Shown here: in pieces, positions 9,212-17,536 of the stretch | Position numbering within the stretch: position 1 is the stretch's first letter | How the letters are laid out: each line of letters starts with the position of its first letter | Origin: Nitrospirales bacterium | GTDB lineage: Bacteria > Nitrospirota > Nitrospiria > Nitrospirales > UBA8639 | Direction of reading: 5' to 3' | Assembly: GCA_020027205.1 (NCBI GenBank) | Contig: JAHRAQ010000025.1 | Coordinates: forward strand, 62,001-126,000 | DNA: 64,000 nt | Notes under the pieces: model-generated | What the model was told of the DNA's origin: nothing | What the model saw: only the letters and a program-made list of their open reading frames with translations | Database searches by the model: none | Translations under genes and position numbers: made by a program

Positions 9212-10324
9212 CTAACTCACGTGGCCGTCCAGATCGAGTTGTTTGTAGGTCCAGTTCGCCGCCTCTCGCAACGCCGCCATTTCTTTGGAACGATCGTTAA
9301 TGAGCCAGACTTTTTCATTCAACTCCCGCACGGGTTCGATGGATTCTTCATCCCGCAGTTTGCCGAGGCTCCAGACGACTTCGGTCAACACGGCGAAGTT
9401 GATGTCGGCCGAGGTCTTGAACGTCGGCAGGATGTGTTTCAGATAAGCCAGCAGGGGCGGGATGGCCGTGGGGTTGCCGCTGCTGCCGGCCACGTCGCCC
9501 AGGGCCTTGGCCGCCGCCGCCTGAATTGCGGGCTGGGTGGACGATTGAAACAAATTGGTGAGCAACGGAATGGAGTTTTCCCCGACGCCGGTGAGGGCCT
9601 CTACGGCTTCCCGGCCCAGGTCCTTGTCCCGCATGAGTTTTGTCAGTTGCGGCAGCGCGGCCTCGGCTTCCATGGCGCTCAAGGTGGCGAGGATGAACAG
9701 TTTGCGGATTTTGGGAGTCTTGGGATGATCCAGCAGCGTCATCAGGCGGCCGGGCTGGCCCCATTCCGCCGCCAGAAGAACGGGAAAATCGTATTGCGTG
9801 AGGCGTTCGAGTAAGTGATCGAGCGCGTAGGCGCCGGCATTCCCGGCGTCGGCGCCGGCAGATTGCGCGGCCTGTATGGCGTCGGAGAAGGCGGTGCGGA
9901 CTTCCTTGCGCCAGCCGAGATTGCGGCCGTCAAGGGCATAGGTCAGCACACAGGCCGGTCCTTTCCAGAGACGCGAGGGGGCGTCGAGGTGGTCGGCGTC
10001 GCCCCCTTCCGCCGTGGTGCCGGTCCATGTTTTGCGTTCCTCGCATTTCACTTTCATCTCGACGTCGTGCTGTTGCGCGCGGTCTTCAACCACCAGAAAT
10101 CCGACCTCGCGCAGTCGCCGGGAGACGAGTTCACGAAGGCGGGCGGGGTCGGTGCGGCCTTTTTCGGTCAGGGCCAGAGCATCCACGAAAACTTTTTGGG
10201 CCTGCCGGAGTCGTTGTTTCTGCTCCGGCGTCGCATGGGTTCGGCGGGCCTCGCTGTCCGGCAGAAGGGCCGCCGAGAGAATGATAATCGCGGACAGGGT
10301 GAGGATGAAGAGCCGGGCGTTCAT
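9212..10324 (-). CDS. Secreted HEAT-repeat protein, paralogue 2
   Basis: 370 residues with a hydrophobic signal peptide (residues 1-22) and the same domain order as the downstream neighbour. It has a leader, an ARRTHATPEQ segment, VEMKVKCEERKTWTGTT, RLWKGPACVLTYALDGRN, then HEAT-like repeats. Roughly half the positions match the paralogue by eye. AAGGAGG lies at good spacing before ATG. It is the first gene of a minus-strand run down to the FkbM gene. The pair looks like a local duplication followed by divergence. Function unknown; a protein-interaction role is likely. Confidence 0.75.
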   Translation of the reverse strand: MNARLFILTLSAIIILSAALLPDSEARRTHATPEQKQRLRQAQKVFVDALALTEKGRTDPARLRELVSRRLREVGFLVVEDRAQQHDVEMKVKCEERKTWTGTTAEGGDADHLDAPSRLWKGPACVLTYALDGRNLGWRKEVRTAFSDAIQAAQSAGADAGNAGAYALDHLLERLTQYDFPVLLAAEWGQPGRLMTLLDHPKTPKIRKLFILATLSAMEAEAALPQLTKLMRDKDLGREAVEALTGVGENSIPLLTNLFQSSTQPAIQAAAAKALGDVAGSSGNPTAIPPLLAYLKHILPTFKTSADINFAVLTEVVWSLGKLRDEESIEPVRELNEKVWLINDRSKEMAALREAANWTYKQLDLDGHVS

Positions 10325-10549
10325 CGGGGAGCCTCCTTTCTCTCAACATCCCGTTGAGGCGCCGGCGGGGCAACTGCCGGGCGGTCCATGCCCACCCTGT
10401 GACCGTGGTGCGGCATGGAGACCGTCTTTGGTGCCGTTATACTCCGGCCTCCCCAAAACGGCAAGTCCGCCGCCGGCAGTCTCCCGTCCCCCGTTCCCTC
10501 GTCTCCCGTCCTGTTGGAGATGCGTGGCGGCGTCGGGGTCATTGCCACG

Positions 10550-10578
10550 TTGAAAGGGATGCGTTGTTCACGTATACT
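10550..10578 (+). promoter_or_regulatory. sigma70-type promoter of proC (leaderless)
   Basis: TTGAAA at 10550-10555 and TATACT at 10573-10578 are spaced 17 nt apart. The -10 box ends 9 nt before the proC ATG, so the transcript would begin at or within a base or two of the start codon. No Shine-Dalgarno sequence is present. Confidence 0.75.
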
Positions 10579-10587
10579 CCCGCCGCC

Positions 10588-11466
10588 ATGCTGAACGGAA
10601 AAAAAATCGCCGTCATCGGCGCCGGAAACATGGCCGAAGCCATTGTGTCCGGGCTGCTGAAACGGGGGGCGGCGCAGCCCGGAGATCTTGTCGCCACGGA
10701 TGTGGATTCCCGGCGGCTCGCGCATTTTCAGAAGACCTTCGGCATCGGGGTTGGCCGGGATAATCAACAGGCCGCCCACACCGCCGACGTCGTGCTTTTG
10801 GCGGTTAAACCTCAAGTCATGGATGATGTTTTATGCGGGCTGAAATTATCGCCCCGTGCCTGTCAACTCGTTATCAGCGTGGCGGCGGGGACGTCCATTG
10901 CCTCGATTGCGGCGGGCCTGTCTCCGGGCGTCAGCGTGGTGCGGGCCATGCCGAACACGGCGTCTCTTGTGTTGGAGGGCGCGACGGCCCTGGCCGGCGG
11001 CCCCGGGGTCACGGAAGAGCAGATGCGAATGGCGCAGGCGGTGTTTGAGGCGGTCGGGCACGTGGTGGTGATGGATGAGTCGCATTTGGACGCGGTCACC
11101 GGCTTGAGCGGCGGGGGCGTCGCGTACGTGTATGCGTTTATCGAAGCCCTGGCCGACGGCGGGGTGAAAATGGGATTGTCCCGTTCCCATGCCCAACTGC
11201 TGGCGACGCAAACCGTGTTGGGGGCGGCCAGGATGGCGCGGGACACCGGGGAGCATCCCGGCGTGTTGAAGGACCGGGTCGCGTCACCGGGCGGGGCGAC
11301 CATGGCCGGGTTGCACCAACTGGAAAAGGGGGGGCTGCGCGGGACGGTCATCAGCGCCGTGGAGAGCGCGACGGTGCGGTGCAAGGCGCTGGGACAACCG
11401 GCGGGCGGCGCCGGGTCGTCTTCTCCCGCAGCGTCGGTGGCGGCGCGAGTGGCGTCGAGGCGGTGA
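10588..11466 (+). CDS. proC: Pyrroline-5-carboxylate reductase
   Basis: 292 residues; reduces pyrroline-5-carboxylate to proline with NAD(P)H. The start MLNGKKIAVIGAGNMAEAI carries the Rossmann GxGxxA motif. LLAVKPQVM, RAMPNTASLV and a C-terminal DRVASPGGATMAGL are all characteristic. The substrate loop reads LSGGGVAYVY where most ProC proteins have LSGSGPAYVY. The last ~25 residues are a low-complexity Gly/Ser/Ala tail. The start was chosen because a perfect promoter ends 9 nt upstream, which rules out longer upstream starts. Confidence 0.92.
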   Translation: MLNGKKIAVIGAGNMAEAIVSGLLKRGAAQPGDLVATDVDSRRLAHFQKTFGIGVGRDNQQAAHTADVVLLAVKPQVMDDVLCGLKLSPRACQLVISVAAGTSIASIAAGLSPGVSVVRAMPNTASLVLEGATALAGGPGVTEEQMRMAQAVFEAVGHVVVMDESHLDAVTGLSGGGVAYVYAFIEALADGGVKMGLSRSHAQLLATQTVLGAARMARDTGEHPGVLKDRVASPGGATMAGLHQLEKGGLRGTVISAVESATVRCKALGQPAGGAGSSSPAASVAARVASRR

Positions 11467-11537
11467 CGTCGTCCCGTGCCGGGCGCGGGTGAGCCGGCGC
11501 GGCGTTGCGCGAACACCGCAAACACAAGGAGTTCCCT

Positions 11538-11726
11538 GTGCCGTATTGGGTCAAAGTGGTGCTGATCGATAATCAGGAACTGCTGGTCAACGACGCCCTG
11601 CGTCACACCATCAGCGATGATATGGAAATTCTGGAAATCGACACGCCCAAAGAAGTGATGATTATTCCCATGAAACAGTTGAAGTATTTTTCGTGCGATG
11701 CCGCGGTCTTTGACAAGAAGTCGTAA
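11538..11726 (+). CDS. Small conserved-looking protein (62 aa)
   Basis: A GTG start with AAGGAG at 6-nt spacing gives a 62-residue protein beginning VPYWVKVVLIDNQELLVND and containing EVMIIPMKQLKYFSC. It is predicted mostly beta-strand, as in small Sm-like or barrel domains, but I recognise no family. It lies 70 nt after proC on the same strand. Short length, a good ribosome-binding site and non-repetitive composition support a real gene. Confidence 0.6.
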   Translation: MPYWVKVVLIDNQELLVNDALRHTISDDMEILEIDTPKEVMIIPMKQLKYFSCDAAVFDKKS

Positions 11727-11840
11727 CCGGCCGTCCCGCACGTTCGCGCGTCCCCGCGCGGCGTCTTCCCGCGGGGAGTCTCGCGGAAGGCGGAGTGCGC
11801 CGGAGAAATCTCGCGCCGGAGAGGAACAACAGAGGTTGCC

Positions 11841-12593
11841 ATGGAGAGGCGAGTGACGTCCCATACGGAAGAAGAAGAGTTGAATCAGCGCCGCTTGTTG
11901 CTGGCGCAGGCCCGCAAAGGGATGCCGAAGGCCATCAAAAAACTGATGGAGTTGTATCAAGTGCGGGTGTTCAGCGGCGACAGTGTACAGTCTCTCAAAA
12001 TTCGACCGGTGTTCCCGGCGGCCGGTGCGTCGAAATCCCGGCGCATGCACGTTTTTTCGAGGCTGCCATCAGCGCCCACCGGGAGCCATGGCAAACGCGC
12101 GCGCGCCAACGCTCGCACCGCGCGGACTCCGGTGGCCGGGGCCGTCCCACCGAGGCGGCCGGCTGCGGCCGGGCGGCGAACGACGAGCGGGTCGGGGAAA
12201 ACGTCGGGGAGAACGTCGAAAACGCCGAGTGTTTCTCGATCATTGCGAACGCAGGCCGCGCGCCGGACGAAGACCAAGTCCCGGCCGGTGGCCGCACGCG
12301 TGTCCAAACGAAGTTCCCGCAAGGCAAGGCCGAAATCGCGTGCCGTAAAACATGACCGACGCGCCGGGCGCGGACCGGCCACCGGAGTCAGGCGCAGGGA
12401 CGGTCGTTCGTCTCGCGGACGGGCCACCGTCAGGGCGCAAGTCAGGCCGGCAACGAGGGTCGGGCCACGGGGCAAGGCGGCGGCTCGAACAAAGGCAACG
12501 TCGCGGCGCAAGTCCCGGCCACCGGTGAAGGCGCGTGTCCGCTCCGTGTCAAAATCAAAACGGTCCGTCGCCGGACGAGTTCGCCGACGCTAA
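11841..12593 (+). CDS. Highly basic histone-H1-like low-complexity protein
   Basis: 250 residues. The first ~45 (ELNQRRLLLAQARKG, KKLMELYQVRVFSG) look like an ordered helical domain. The remaining ~200 are almost entirely Arg, Lys, Ala, Ser, Pro, Thr and Gly, resembling Hc1 histone-like or AlgP-type tails that bind DNA or RNA nonspecifically. AGAGG precedes the ATG. It ends 4 nt inside the convergent clpS-like gene. The tail may have arisen by drift of a GC-rich reading frame, so its length in relatives would be informative. Confidence 0.55.
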   Translation: MERRVTSHTEEEELNQRRLLLAQARKGMPKAIKKLMELYQVRVFSGDSVQSLKIRPVFPAAGASKSRRMHVFSRLPSAPTGSHGKRARANARTARTPVAGAVPPRRPAAAGRRTTSGSGKTSGRTSKTPSVSRSLRTQAARRTKTKSRPVAARVSKRSSRKARPKSRAVKHDRRAGRGPATGVRRRDGRSSRGRATVRAQVRPATRVGPRGKAAARTKATSRRKSRPPVKARVRSVSKSKRSVAGRVRRR

Positions 12594-12886
12594 CGAACCT
12601 CAACCCGCAATCCGCCCGCGGCCAGTTTGCCGGCAATCTCGTCGGCCGCTTTTCGGGTTCCCTGATAGACACGCGCGCTTCCCTGGTGGTCGATGCTCCA
12701 CGCCAGTTCAAACGCCCTGGCCGGTGTCATGCCGGGAATGTGCCGGCAGAACAGTTCGATGACCTGCTGGTAGGTGTGACATTCACAATTGTAGACGATG
12801 ACCCCGGCCTCAAAATCACGGCCGGCGTCCGTGGCGGTGGTCTCGTCGGTCACCTCGGTGACTTCTGTCGCGGGGAGCGTTTCCAT
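12590..12886 (-). CDS. ClpS-like adaptor protein (divergent)
   Basis: 98 residues. GVIVYNCECHTYQQVIELF, MTPARAFELAWSIDHQGSARV and the final alpha/beta segment align with ClpS, which delivers N-degron substrates to the ClpAP protease. In canonical ClpS the N-degron pocket is built from an Asp-Asp pair after YN and a His before the QG. Here these positions read Cys-Glu and Asp, so classical recognition may be altered. No clpA is adjacent. A promoter (TTGAGC-N17-TATCAT) ends about 23 nt before this ATG. An alternative ATG lies 11 codons upstream but would overlap the promoter. Confidence 0.75.
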   Translation of the reverse strand: METLPATEVTEVTDETTATDAGRDFEAGVIVYNCECHTYQQVIELFCRHIPGMTPARAFELAWSIDHQGSARVYQGTRKAADEIAGKLAAGGLRVEVR

Positions 12887-12909
12887 GCGGGTTCCGCCGG
12901 GTCGGCGCC

Positions 12910-12938
12910 ATGATACCAAGAGACGGCGGGCGGCTCAA
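12910..12938 (-). promoter_or_regulatory. sigma70-type promoter of clpS-like gene
   Basis: On the minus strand TTGAGC (12938-12933) and TATCAT (12915-12910) are spaced 17 nt apart. The implied start site is near 12904, upstream of the ATG at 12886. Confidence 0.6.
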
Positions 12939-12954
12939 TATAGTAGCCCGCTCG

Positions 12955-12997
12955 CGAATTGCGCGCGGCGCGGCTCTCTCCCGAATTGCGCGCGGCG
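12955..12997. repeat. Pair of 16-bp direct repeats
   Basis: CGAATTGCGCGCGGCG occurs at 12955-12970 and again at 12982-12997, in the divergent intergenic region between the clpS-like gene and the epimerase. Spacing is 27 bp start to start. It could be an operator or simple slippage. Confidence 0.6.
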
Positions 12998-13072
12998 GTG
13001 CCCATCCGATGAACCGGCGGGGCGTTGTTCCGCGCCGGCCGCGTCACCATGGCATTGAGCATGGCGGGGACG

Positions 13073-14080
13073 ATGAGTAAAACCATTCTGGTCACGGGCG
13101 CCGCGGGATTTATCGGCAGCCATGTCGTTCAGGCGTTGGCGGCGCGCGGGGACCGGGTGGTGGGCCTGGACAATCTGAACGATTATTATGATCCGGAAAG
13201 AAAACGCGCGAATATCCGGGAAGTCCGGCACGCCTTGCGCCGGCATGACCGGGATGCGTCGGTGACGTTTCTTGAAGGGGACATTCGCCACCGGCGCACC
13301 GTCTCGGACCTCTTTGCCGCCCATGCGTTTGACGCGATTGTGCATTTGGCGGCCATGGCCGGCGTGCGGTTCTCCATTGAGCAGCCCCATCTGTATCACG
13401 ATGTCAACGTCACGGGAACGCTGAACATGCTGGAGGCCGCCGTCGGCAGAGATGGGAGCCATGCTCCGCGTTCCCCGTTGCCCGTGTTTGTGTTCGCGTC
13501 CACCTCTTCCGTCTACGGCGGGACGACGTGCCAACCTTTTCAGGAACAGGCCCCCTGCGCCCGGCCCCTGGCGCCCTATGCGGCCAGCAAGCAAGCCGGG
13601 GAATTGCTGGGCCATGTGTATCATCACCTGCATGGGCTGGCGTTCACGGCGTTGCGGCTGTTCACGGTCTATGGGCCTCGGGGGCGCCCGGATATGATGG
13701 CATGGAAAGTGTTGGACAATATGTTTTTTGATCGCGAGGTCCCGCTGTATCACGCCGGGCAACTGCGCCGGGACTGGACGTTTGTGGACGACATTGTGCG
13801 GGGCGTGGTCGGGGCGGTTGACCGGCCGCTGGGATACGAAGTGGTGAATCTCGGACGGGGCGTTCCCGTGTCGCTGGCCGAGTTTATCACCGTGCTCGAA
13901 GACTGTGTCGGACGAAAGGCCCGCCTGGCCGCCGCGCCGATGCCGGAGGCGGATATGGCCTCCACCCATGCCGATATTTCCAAGGCGCGAGCGTTGCTGG
14001 GGTATCATCCCCGGATTGACCTGTCCGAAGGCATCAATCGATTTTGGACCTGGTACAAGAAGACCATGCTGGACGTCTAG
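13073..14080 (+). CDS. NAD-dependent nucleotide-sugar epimerase (UDP-glucuronate 4-epimerase-like)
   Basis: 335 residues of the extended SDR family. It has the NAD-binding GAAGFIGSH near residue 10, VVGLDNLNDYYDPERKRAN typical of UDP-glucuronate 4-epimerases, FASTSSVYGG with the catalytic Ser/Thr, and YAASKQAGE with the YxxxK pair. LFTVYGPRGRPDM follows. It would supply an epimerised UDP-sugar for envelope glycans. The ATG at 13073 best fits the family N-terminus; the upstream 16 codons look spurious. The tRNA-Leu gene follows 67 nt later. Confidence 0.88.
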   Translation: MSKTILVTGAAGFIGSHVVQALAARGDRVVGLDNLNDYYDPERKRANIREVRHALRRHDRDASVTFLEGDIRHRRTVSDLFAAHAFDAIVHLAAMAGVRFSIEQPHLYHDVNVTGTLNMLEAAVGRDGSHAPRSPLPVFVFASTSSVYGGTTCQPFQEQAPCARPLAPYAASKQAGELLGHVYHHLHGLAFTALRLFTVYGPRGRPDMMAWKVLDNMFFDREVPLYHAGQLRRDWTFVDDIVRGVVGAVDRPLGYEVVNLGRGVPVSLAEFITVLEDCVGRKARLAAAPMPEADMASTHADISKARALLGYHPRIDLSEGINRFWTWYKKTMLDV

Positions 14081-14147
14081 CGTCACGGCCGGTTCTTGCC
14101 ACTCGTGCGGGGTGGTGGTACAGTTCGTTCCCCATGCTGGCCCGTTT

Positions 14148-14237
14148 GCTGGAGTGGTGGAACAGGCAGACACCCGGGACTTAAAATCCCGTGCTTCGTC
14201 AAGAGGCGTGCCGGTTCAAGTCCGGCCTCCAGCACCA
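14148..14237 (+). tRNA. tRNA-Leu (anticodon UAA)
   Basis: The acceptor stem GCTGGAG (14148-14154) pairs with CTCCAGC (14227-14233), followed by discriminator A and an encoded CCA. The anticodon stem CGGGA/TCCCG encloses the loop CTTAAAA with anticodon TAA at 14182-14184. A long class II variable arm and the GGTTCAAGTCC T-loop confirm tRNA-Leu. Confidence 0.97.
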
Positions 14238-14773
14238 TCATCCCTGTCATTCCTGTCACCGCCGACGGGCATTTTGACCATCCTGCAATATGGCGATGCG
14301 GATGCGCGCACGACCGGCGACCGGCGACAACGTTGCGTCGGGCGACAAGGGATGCGGGATTGGGTTGCCCAAAAAAAAGGCATTCTGTCCGATGGTCTGT
14401 ATCTTCTGAATCAGGGGTGATTATTCACACGGTTGTCAACAATTTTTATACAAAATTTGTGGACAGAATCCGTGGCATGATTCTCGCATATTTCGTCATT
14501 TTTAAAACATGAACTTTTAGATGAACAAAAGTCATATCACCCTTATTTCAAGGCTAAAATGCAATCCTGCCGTGATAAAACACAAGCGGGGAAAGGCCAA
14601 ACACGGCCGGGCGATTCCCATGCCCCGTATTCAGTGATGGTTGAGATTTTTCACACGTTATCCACCGCCGAAAGATTGGGCCTCGCGGCAATGGCCGTCA
14701 TGGCAAAAATGGCCTTGTCGCGGCGGGTCATGCGGGGCGTTCGTGTCCGGGACCTGCGCCGGAGCGCCGTGTC
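14238..14773. other. AT-rich intergenic region with DnaA-box-like sites
   Basis: No gene is supported here. Bases from about 14415 to 14590 are much more AT-rich than the genome. TTATTCACA (14421-14429) and TTTTTCACA (14647-14655) fit the DnaA-box consensus TTWTNCACA, and TTATCCACC (14658-14666) is one mismatch away. The stretch between them includes AATTTTTATACAAAATTT, which would unwind easily. It may be a replication-origin-like or DnaA-regulated region, or the remnant of an element next to the tRNA. Confidence 0.4.
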
Positions 14774-16264
14774 GTGACGACAGACCCCGGACCTGCCCGT
14801 CCTCCACGGATTTCCAAGTCCAAATTTCTCTCCGGTCTCCAATGCGAGAAGCGGTTGTATCTGGAATTGCACGCCCCCCATCTGGCCACGGCGCCCGATG
14901 ACCGGCAGCAGAGTATGTTCGATATGGGACAGGAAATCGGCATCCTCGCGCACCGGCGTTTTCCCGGAGGGGTGCTGGTGGCCGAGACGCATCGTCACGT
15001 GTCGGTCGCGCTGGAAAAAACCGCCGCCCTGATGGCCGACCCGCTGGTGCCCGCCATTTTTGAAGGGGCGCTGCAATATGACGGCGTTCTGATTCGGGTC
15101 GACGTGCTTGAACGGGCCGGGCCGTCCTGGCGGCTGATTGAAGTGAAGGCGTCCGCCCGCGTGAGAGCCGTGCATCTTGATGATCTGGCGGTGCAGACCT
15201 ACGTGCTTCGGGGAGCCGGTTTTGATCCGGCCGGGAGTTTCCTGATGCACATTAACCGACACTATGCCTATCCCGGTGGAGACCCGGAGCCGGTACAACT
15301 GTTCCTGATTGACGACTGCACCGAAGCGGTCGGGGAGCGGCTTCCCGGCATTCCCGCGCGCCTGGAGCGGATGCGTTCGGTCCTGGCCGGGGGGCGGGCG
15401 CCGGAGATCGAACCGGACAGCCATTGCCATTCCCCCCACGCCTGCCGGTTCTGGGCGCATTGCACGGCGTCCAAGCCGGCGCGATGGATTTATTATTTGC
15501 CCGGCGCCGGCAACGTCGCGCGTCGCTTGAGGCAACAGGGAATCGACACCATTGACGCCATTCCTCCGCAGACGCCGCTGACCCATGCGCAGCGCCGTGT
15601 GCGGGACAATGTGGAATGGATCTCGCCGCGGCTGGCGGAAAAGTTGCAAGCGGTTCGTTACCCGGTGCATCACTTGGATTTTGAAACCGTGATGTCCGCC
15701 GTGCCGTTGTACGCGGGCACCCGTCCGTATCAGCCCCTGCCGATGCAATGGTCGAATCACACGGAGACGGCCGACGGCGCATTGCGTCACACCGCCCGTT
15801 TGTGCCTGTCGCCGCAGGACCCGCGGGAGGAGATTGCGGTGAGTGTGCTGGAGTCCGTCGGCGAGGAGGGCAGTATCTGCGTGTATTCCGATTCGGAGGC
15901 CCACATCCTGAAGTCGCTGGCCGACGCCATCCCCCGTTTGAGAAACGACCTGCTGCGGGTCGTGCGACGACTGTGGGACTTGCTGCCGGTGCTGCAATCT
16001 CATTACTACCACCCGGATTTTCAGGGATCATTTTCGCTGAAATCCGTGCTGCCCGCCCTGGCGCCGTCACTGGATTACGGCGACCTGGAAATCCGGGACG
16101 GCGCGACGGCATCCATGATCTACCGGACCATGCTGGCGGAGACCGACTGGGTTGAACGTCAACGCATGGCCGGGGCGCTGGACGCCTATTGCGCCAGGGA
16201 CACGCTGGGGATGGTGGAACTTCGGCGGACGTTGTTGCGCAAAGCGCGGTCTGCGGCGTCCTGA
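14774..16264 (+). CDS. DUF2779 protein: Cas4-like PD-(D/E)XK plus DEDD nuclease domains
   Basis: 496 residues. The N-terminal part (KSKFLSGLQCEKRLYL) and a later WRLIEVKAS motif match the RecB/Cas4 nuclease core. The segment CHSPHACRFWAHC near residue 215 supplies three further Cys for a probable iron-sulfur cluster, as in Cas4/AddB. From about residue 295, HHLDFETV begins the DUF2779 exonuclease-like domain, and DAYCARDTLGMVEL near the end supplies late acidic residues. No CRISPR array or cas genes are near. The role is presumably DNA processing or defence; substrate unknown. Confidence 0.75.
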   Translation: MTTDPGPARPPRISKSKFLSGLQCEKRLYLELHAPHLATAPDDRQQSMFDMGQEIGILAHRRFPGGVLVAETHRHVSVALEKTAALMADPLVPAIFEGALQYDGVLIRVDVLERAGPSWRLIEVKASARVRAVHLDDLAVQTYVLRGAGFDPAGSFLMHINRHYAYPGGDPEPVQLFLIDDCTEAVGERLPGIPARLERMRSVLAGGRAPEIEPDSHCHSPHACRFWAHCTASKPARWIYYLPGAGNVARRLRQQGIDTIDAIPPQTPLTHAQRRVRDNVEWISPRLAEKLQAVRYPVHHLDFETVMSAVPLYAGTRPYQPLPMQWSNHTETADGALRHTARLCLSPQDPREEIAVSVLESVGEEGSICVYSDSEAHILKSLADAIPRLRNDLLRVVRRLWDLLPVLQSHYYHPDFQGSFSLKSVLPALAPSLDYGDLEIRDGATASMIYRTMLAETDWVERQRMAGALDAYCARDTLGMVELRRTLLRKARSAAS

Positions 16265-16309
16265 CCCCGCCGCGGCATGGGGCGGGGATGCAGTCCGCCG
16301 TGTCCTGCG

Positions 16310-16338
16310 TTGACCGCATGGCCGCGCCTTGTTAGAAT
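16310..16338 (+). promoter_or_regulatory. sigma70-type promoter of aroQ-efp-acc operon
   Basis: TTGACC (16310-16315) and TAGAAT (16333-16338) are spaced 17 nt apart, about 100 nt before aroQ. The genes from aroQ through thiE follow in one direction with short gaps. Confidence 0.6.
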
Positions 16339-16438
16339 CCCCGTTCCTGTCAATGCGTTGAATAGGCCCGGTGATTGCGCGTGGGCGCCGGCTTTTGGCC
16401 GGGGCCATGCGTGGGTTCGTGGCAACGGAAATTCGCTG

Positions 16439-16894
16439 ATGATAAAAATTCTGGTGTTGCATGGGCCGAATCTGAACATGCTGGGGGTGCGTGAGCGGGA
16501 ATATTACGGGACGGAGTCCCTGCAGGACATCAATGCCCGGCTGACGGAGATGGCCGGGGCCGAGGGCGCGGCACTGGAGGCCAGACAGTCCAACAACGAA
16601 GGCGATCTGGTGTCGTGGATTCAGGAGGCCCGGAACCGGTTCGATGCGATTGTGATTAATCCCGCCGCCTACACGCATACCAGCATCGCCCTTCGGGATG
16701 CCGTCTTGAGCGCCGGGGTGCCGACGGTGGAAGTGCATTTGTCCAACCCGCATCAACGCGAAGGGTTTCGCCGCCGGTCCTATCTGGCCGGCGCGGCCAT
16801 CGGTCAGATCAGCGGGTTTGGGGCGTTGAGTTACCATCTTGGGGTTCGGGCGGCGCTTGAACATCTGAAACAGGCCGGGGCGGCGCGGACGTAA
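16439..16894 (+). CDS. aroQ: 3-dehydroquinate dehydratase, type II
   Basis: 151 residues, the usual length. It catalyses the third step of the shikimate pathway as a dodecamer. [18 protein letters not shown] holds the catalytic Arg and Tyr, [16 protein letters not shown] is the conserved core, and [17 protein letters not shown] contains the catalytic His. The usual SNHEG segment reads SNNEG here. Only a weak purine run precedes the ATG. It probably begins the operon with efp and the acetyl-CoA carboxylase subunits, a common arrangement. Confidence 0.95.
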   Translation: MIKILVLHGPNLNMLGVREREYYGTESLQDINARLTEMAGAEGAALEARQSNNEGDLVSWIQEARNRFDAIVINPAAYTHTSIALRDAVLSAGVPTVEVHLSNPHQREGFRRRSYLAGAAIGQISGFGALSYHLGVRAALEHLKQAGAART

Positions 16895-16968
16895 GGCGCG
16901 TTGAGGGCGCCGGCGCCGCTGCCGTGGCCGCCGGCCGTACCCGTGGCCGGCGGGAGGAGACGCGGGGT

Positions 16969-17532
16969 ATGATTTCGACGGCGGAGTTTCGGAACGGCAC
17001 GCGCATCGCTTTGGAGAACGTGCCGTTCGCCATTGTGGAGTTTCAGCACGTGAAACCCGGCAAGGGGGGCGCGTTTGTGCGCACCAAATTGAAGAACGTC
17101 AAAACCGGACAGGTGCTGGACAGGACGTTTCGGGCGGGTGAAAAATTTGACGAGCCGGACCTGGACGAATGCACCCTGCAATTTCTCTATGCCAGCGGCG
17201 GCGCCTATACCTTTATGGACATGGCGTCCTATGAGCAATTCACCTACGAGAAATCCCAACTCGGCGGCAACACGGATCTGCTCAAGGAAGAAACACAGGT
17301 GGGCATGGTGCTTCACGAAGGCGCCCCCATTGCCATGGCGTTGCCGACGTTTATGGAATTAAAAGTGGTGGACACCGCGCCGGGCGTGCGCGGCGACACC
17401 GCCGCCGGGGGCAGCAAGCCGGCCGTGGTGGAAACGGGGGCCACCGTGAAAGTGCCGTTGTATCTGGAAATCGGAGAAGTGATTAAAGTGGATACGCGCA
17501 CCAGGGAATACGTCGAGCGCGTCAGATCGTGA
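16969..17532 (+). CDS. efp: Elongation factor P
   Basis: 187 residues; relieves ribosome stalling at polyproline. It starts [13 protein letters not shown] after GGAGGAG. The tip loop [17 protein letters not shown] carries a Lys, so modification by an EpmA-type lysylation system is possible. Three beta-barrel domains follow, with the signature VYLEIGE-like segment ([16 protein letters not shown]) near the end. It is followed by accB after 4 nt. Confidence 0.96.
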   Translation: MISTAEFRNGTRIALENVPFAIVEFQHVKPGKGGAFVRTKLKNVKTGQVLDRTFRAGEKFDEPDLDECTLQFLYASGGAYTFMDMASYEQFTYEKSQLGGNTDLLKEETQVGMVLHEGAPIAMALPTFMELKVVDTAPGVRGDTAAGGSKPAVVETGATVKVPLYLEIGEVIKVDTRTREYVERVRS

Positions 17533-17536
17533 CGGC

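Noticed and set aside
14774-16264. Cas4 of a CRISPR-Cas system
   Set aside because: No cas1, cas2 or repeat array nearby, and the C-terminal DUF2779 domain places it in a different family.
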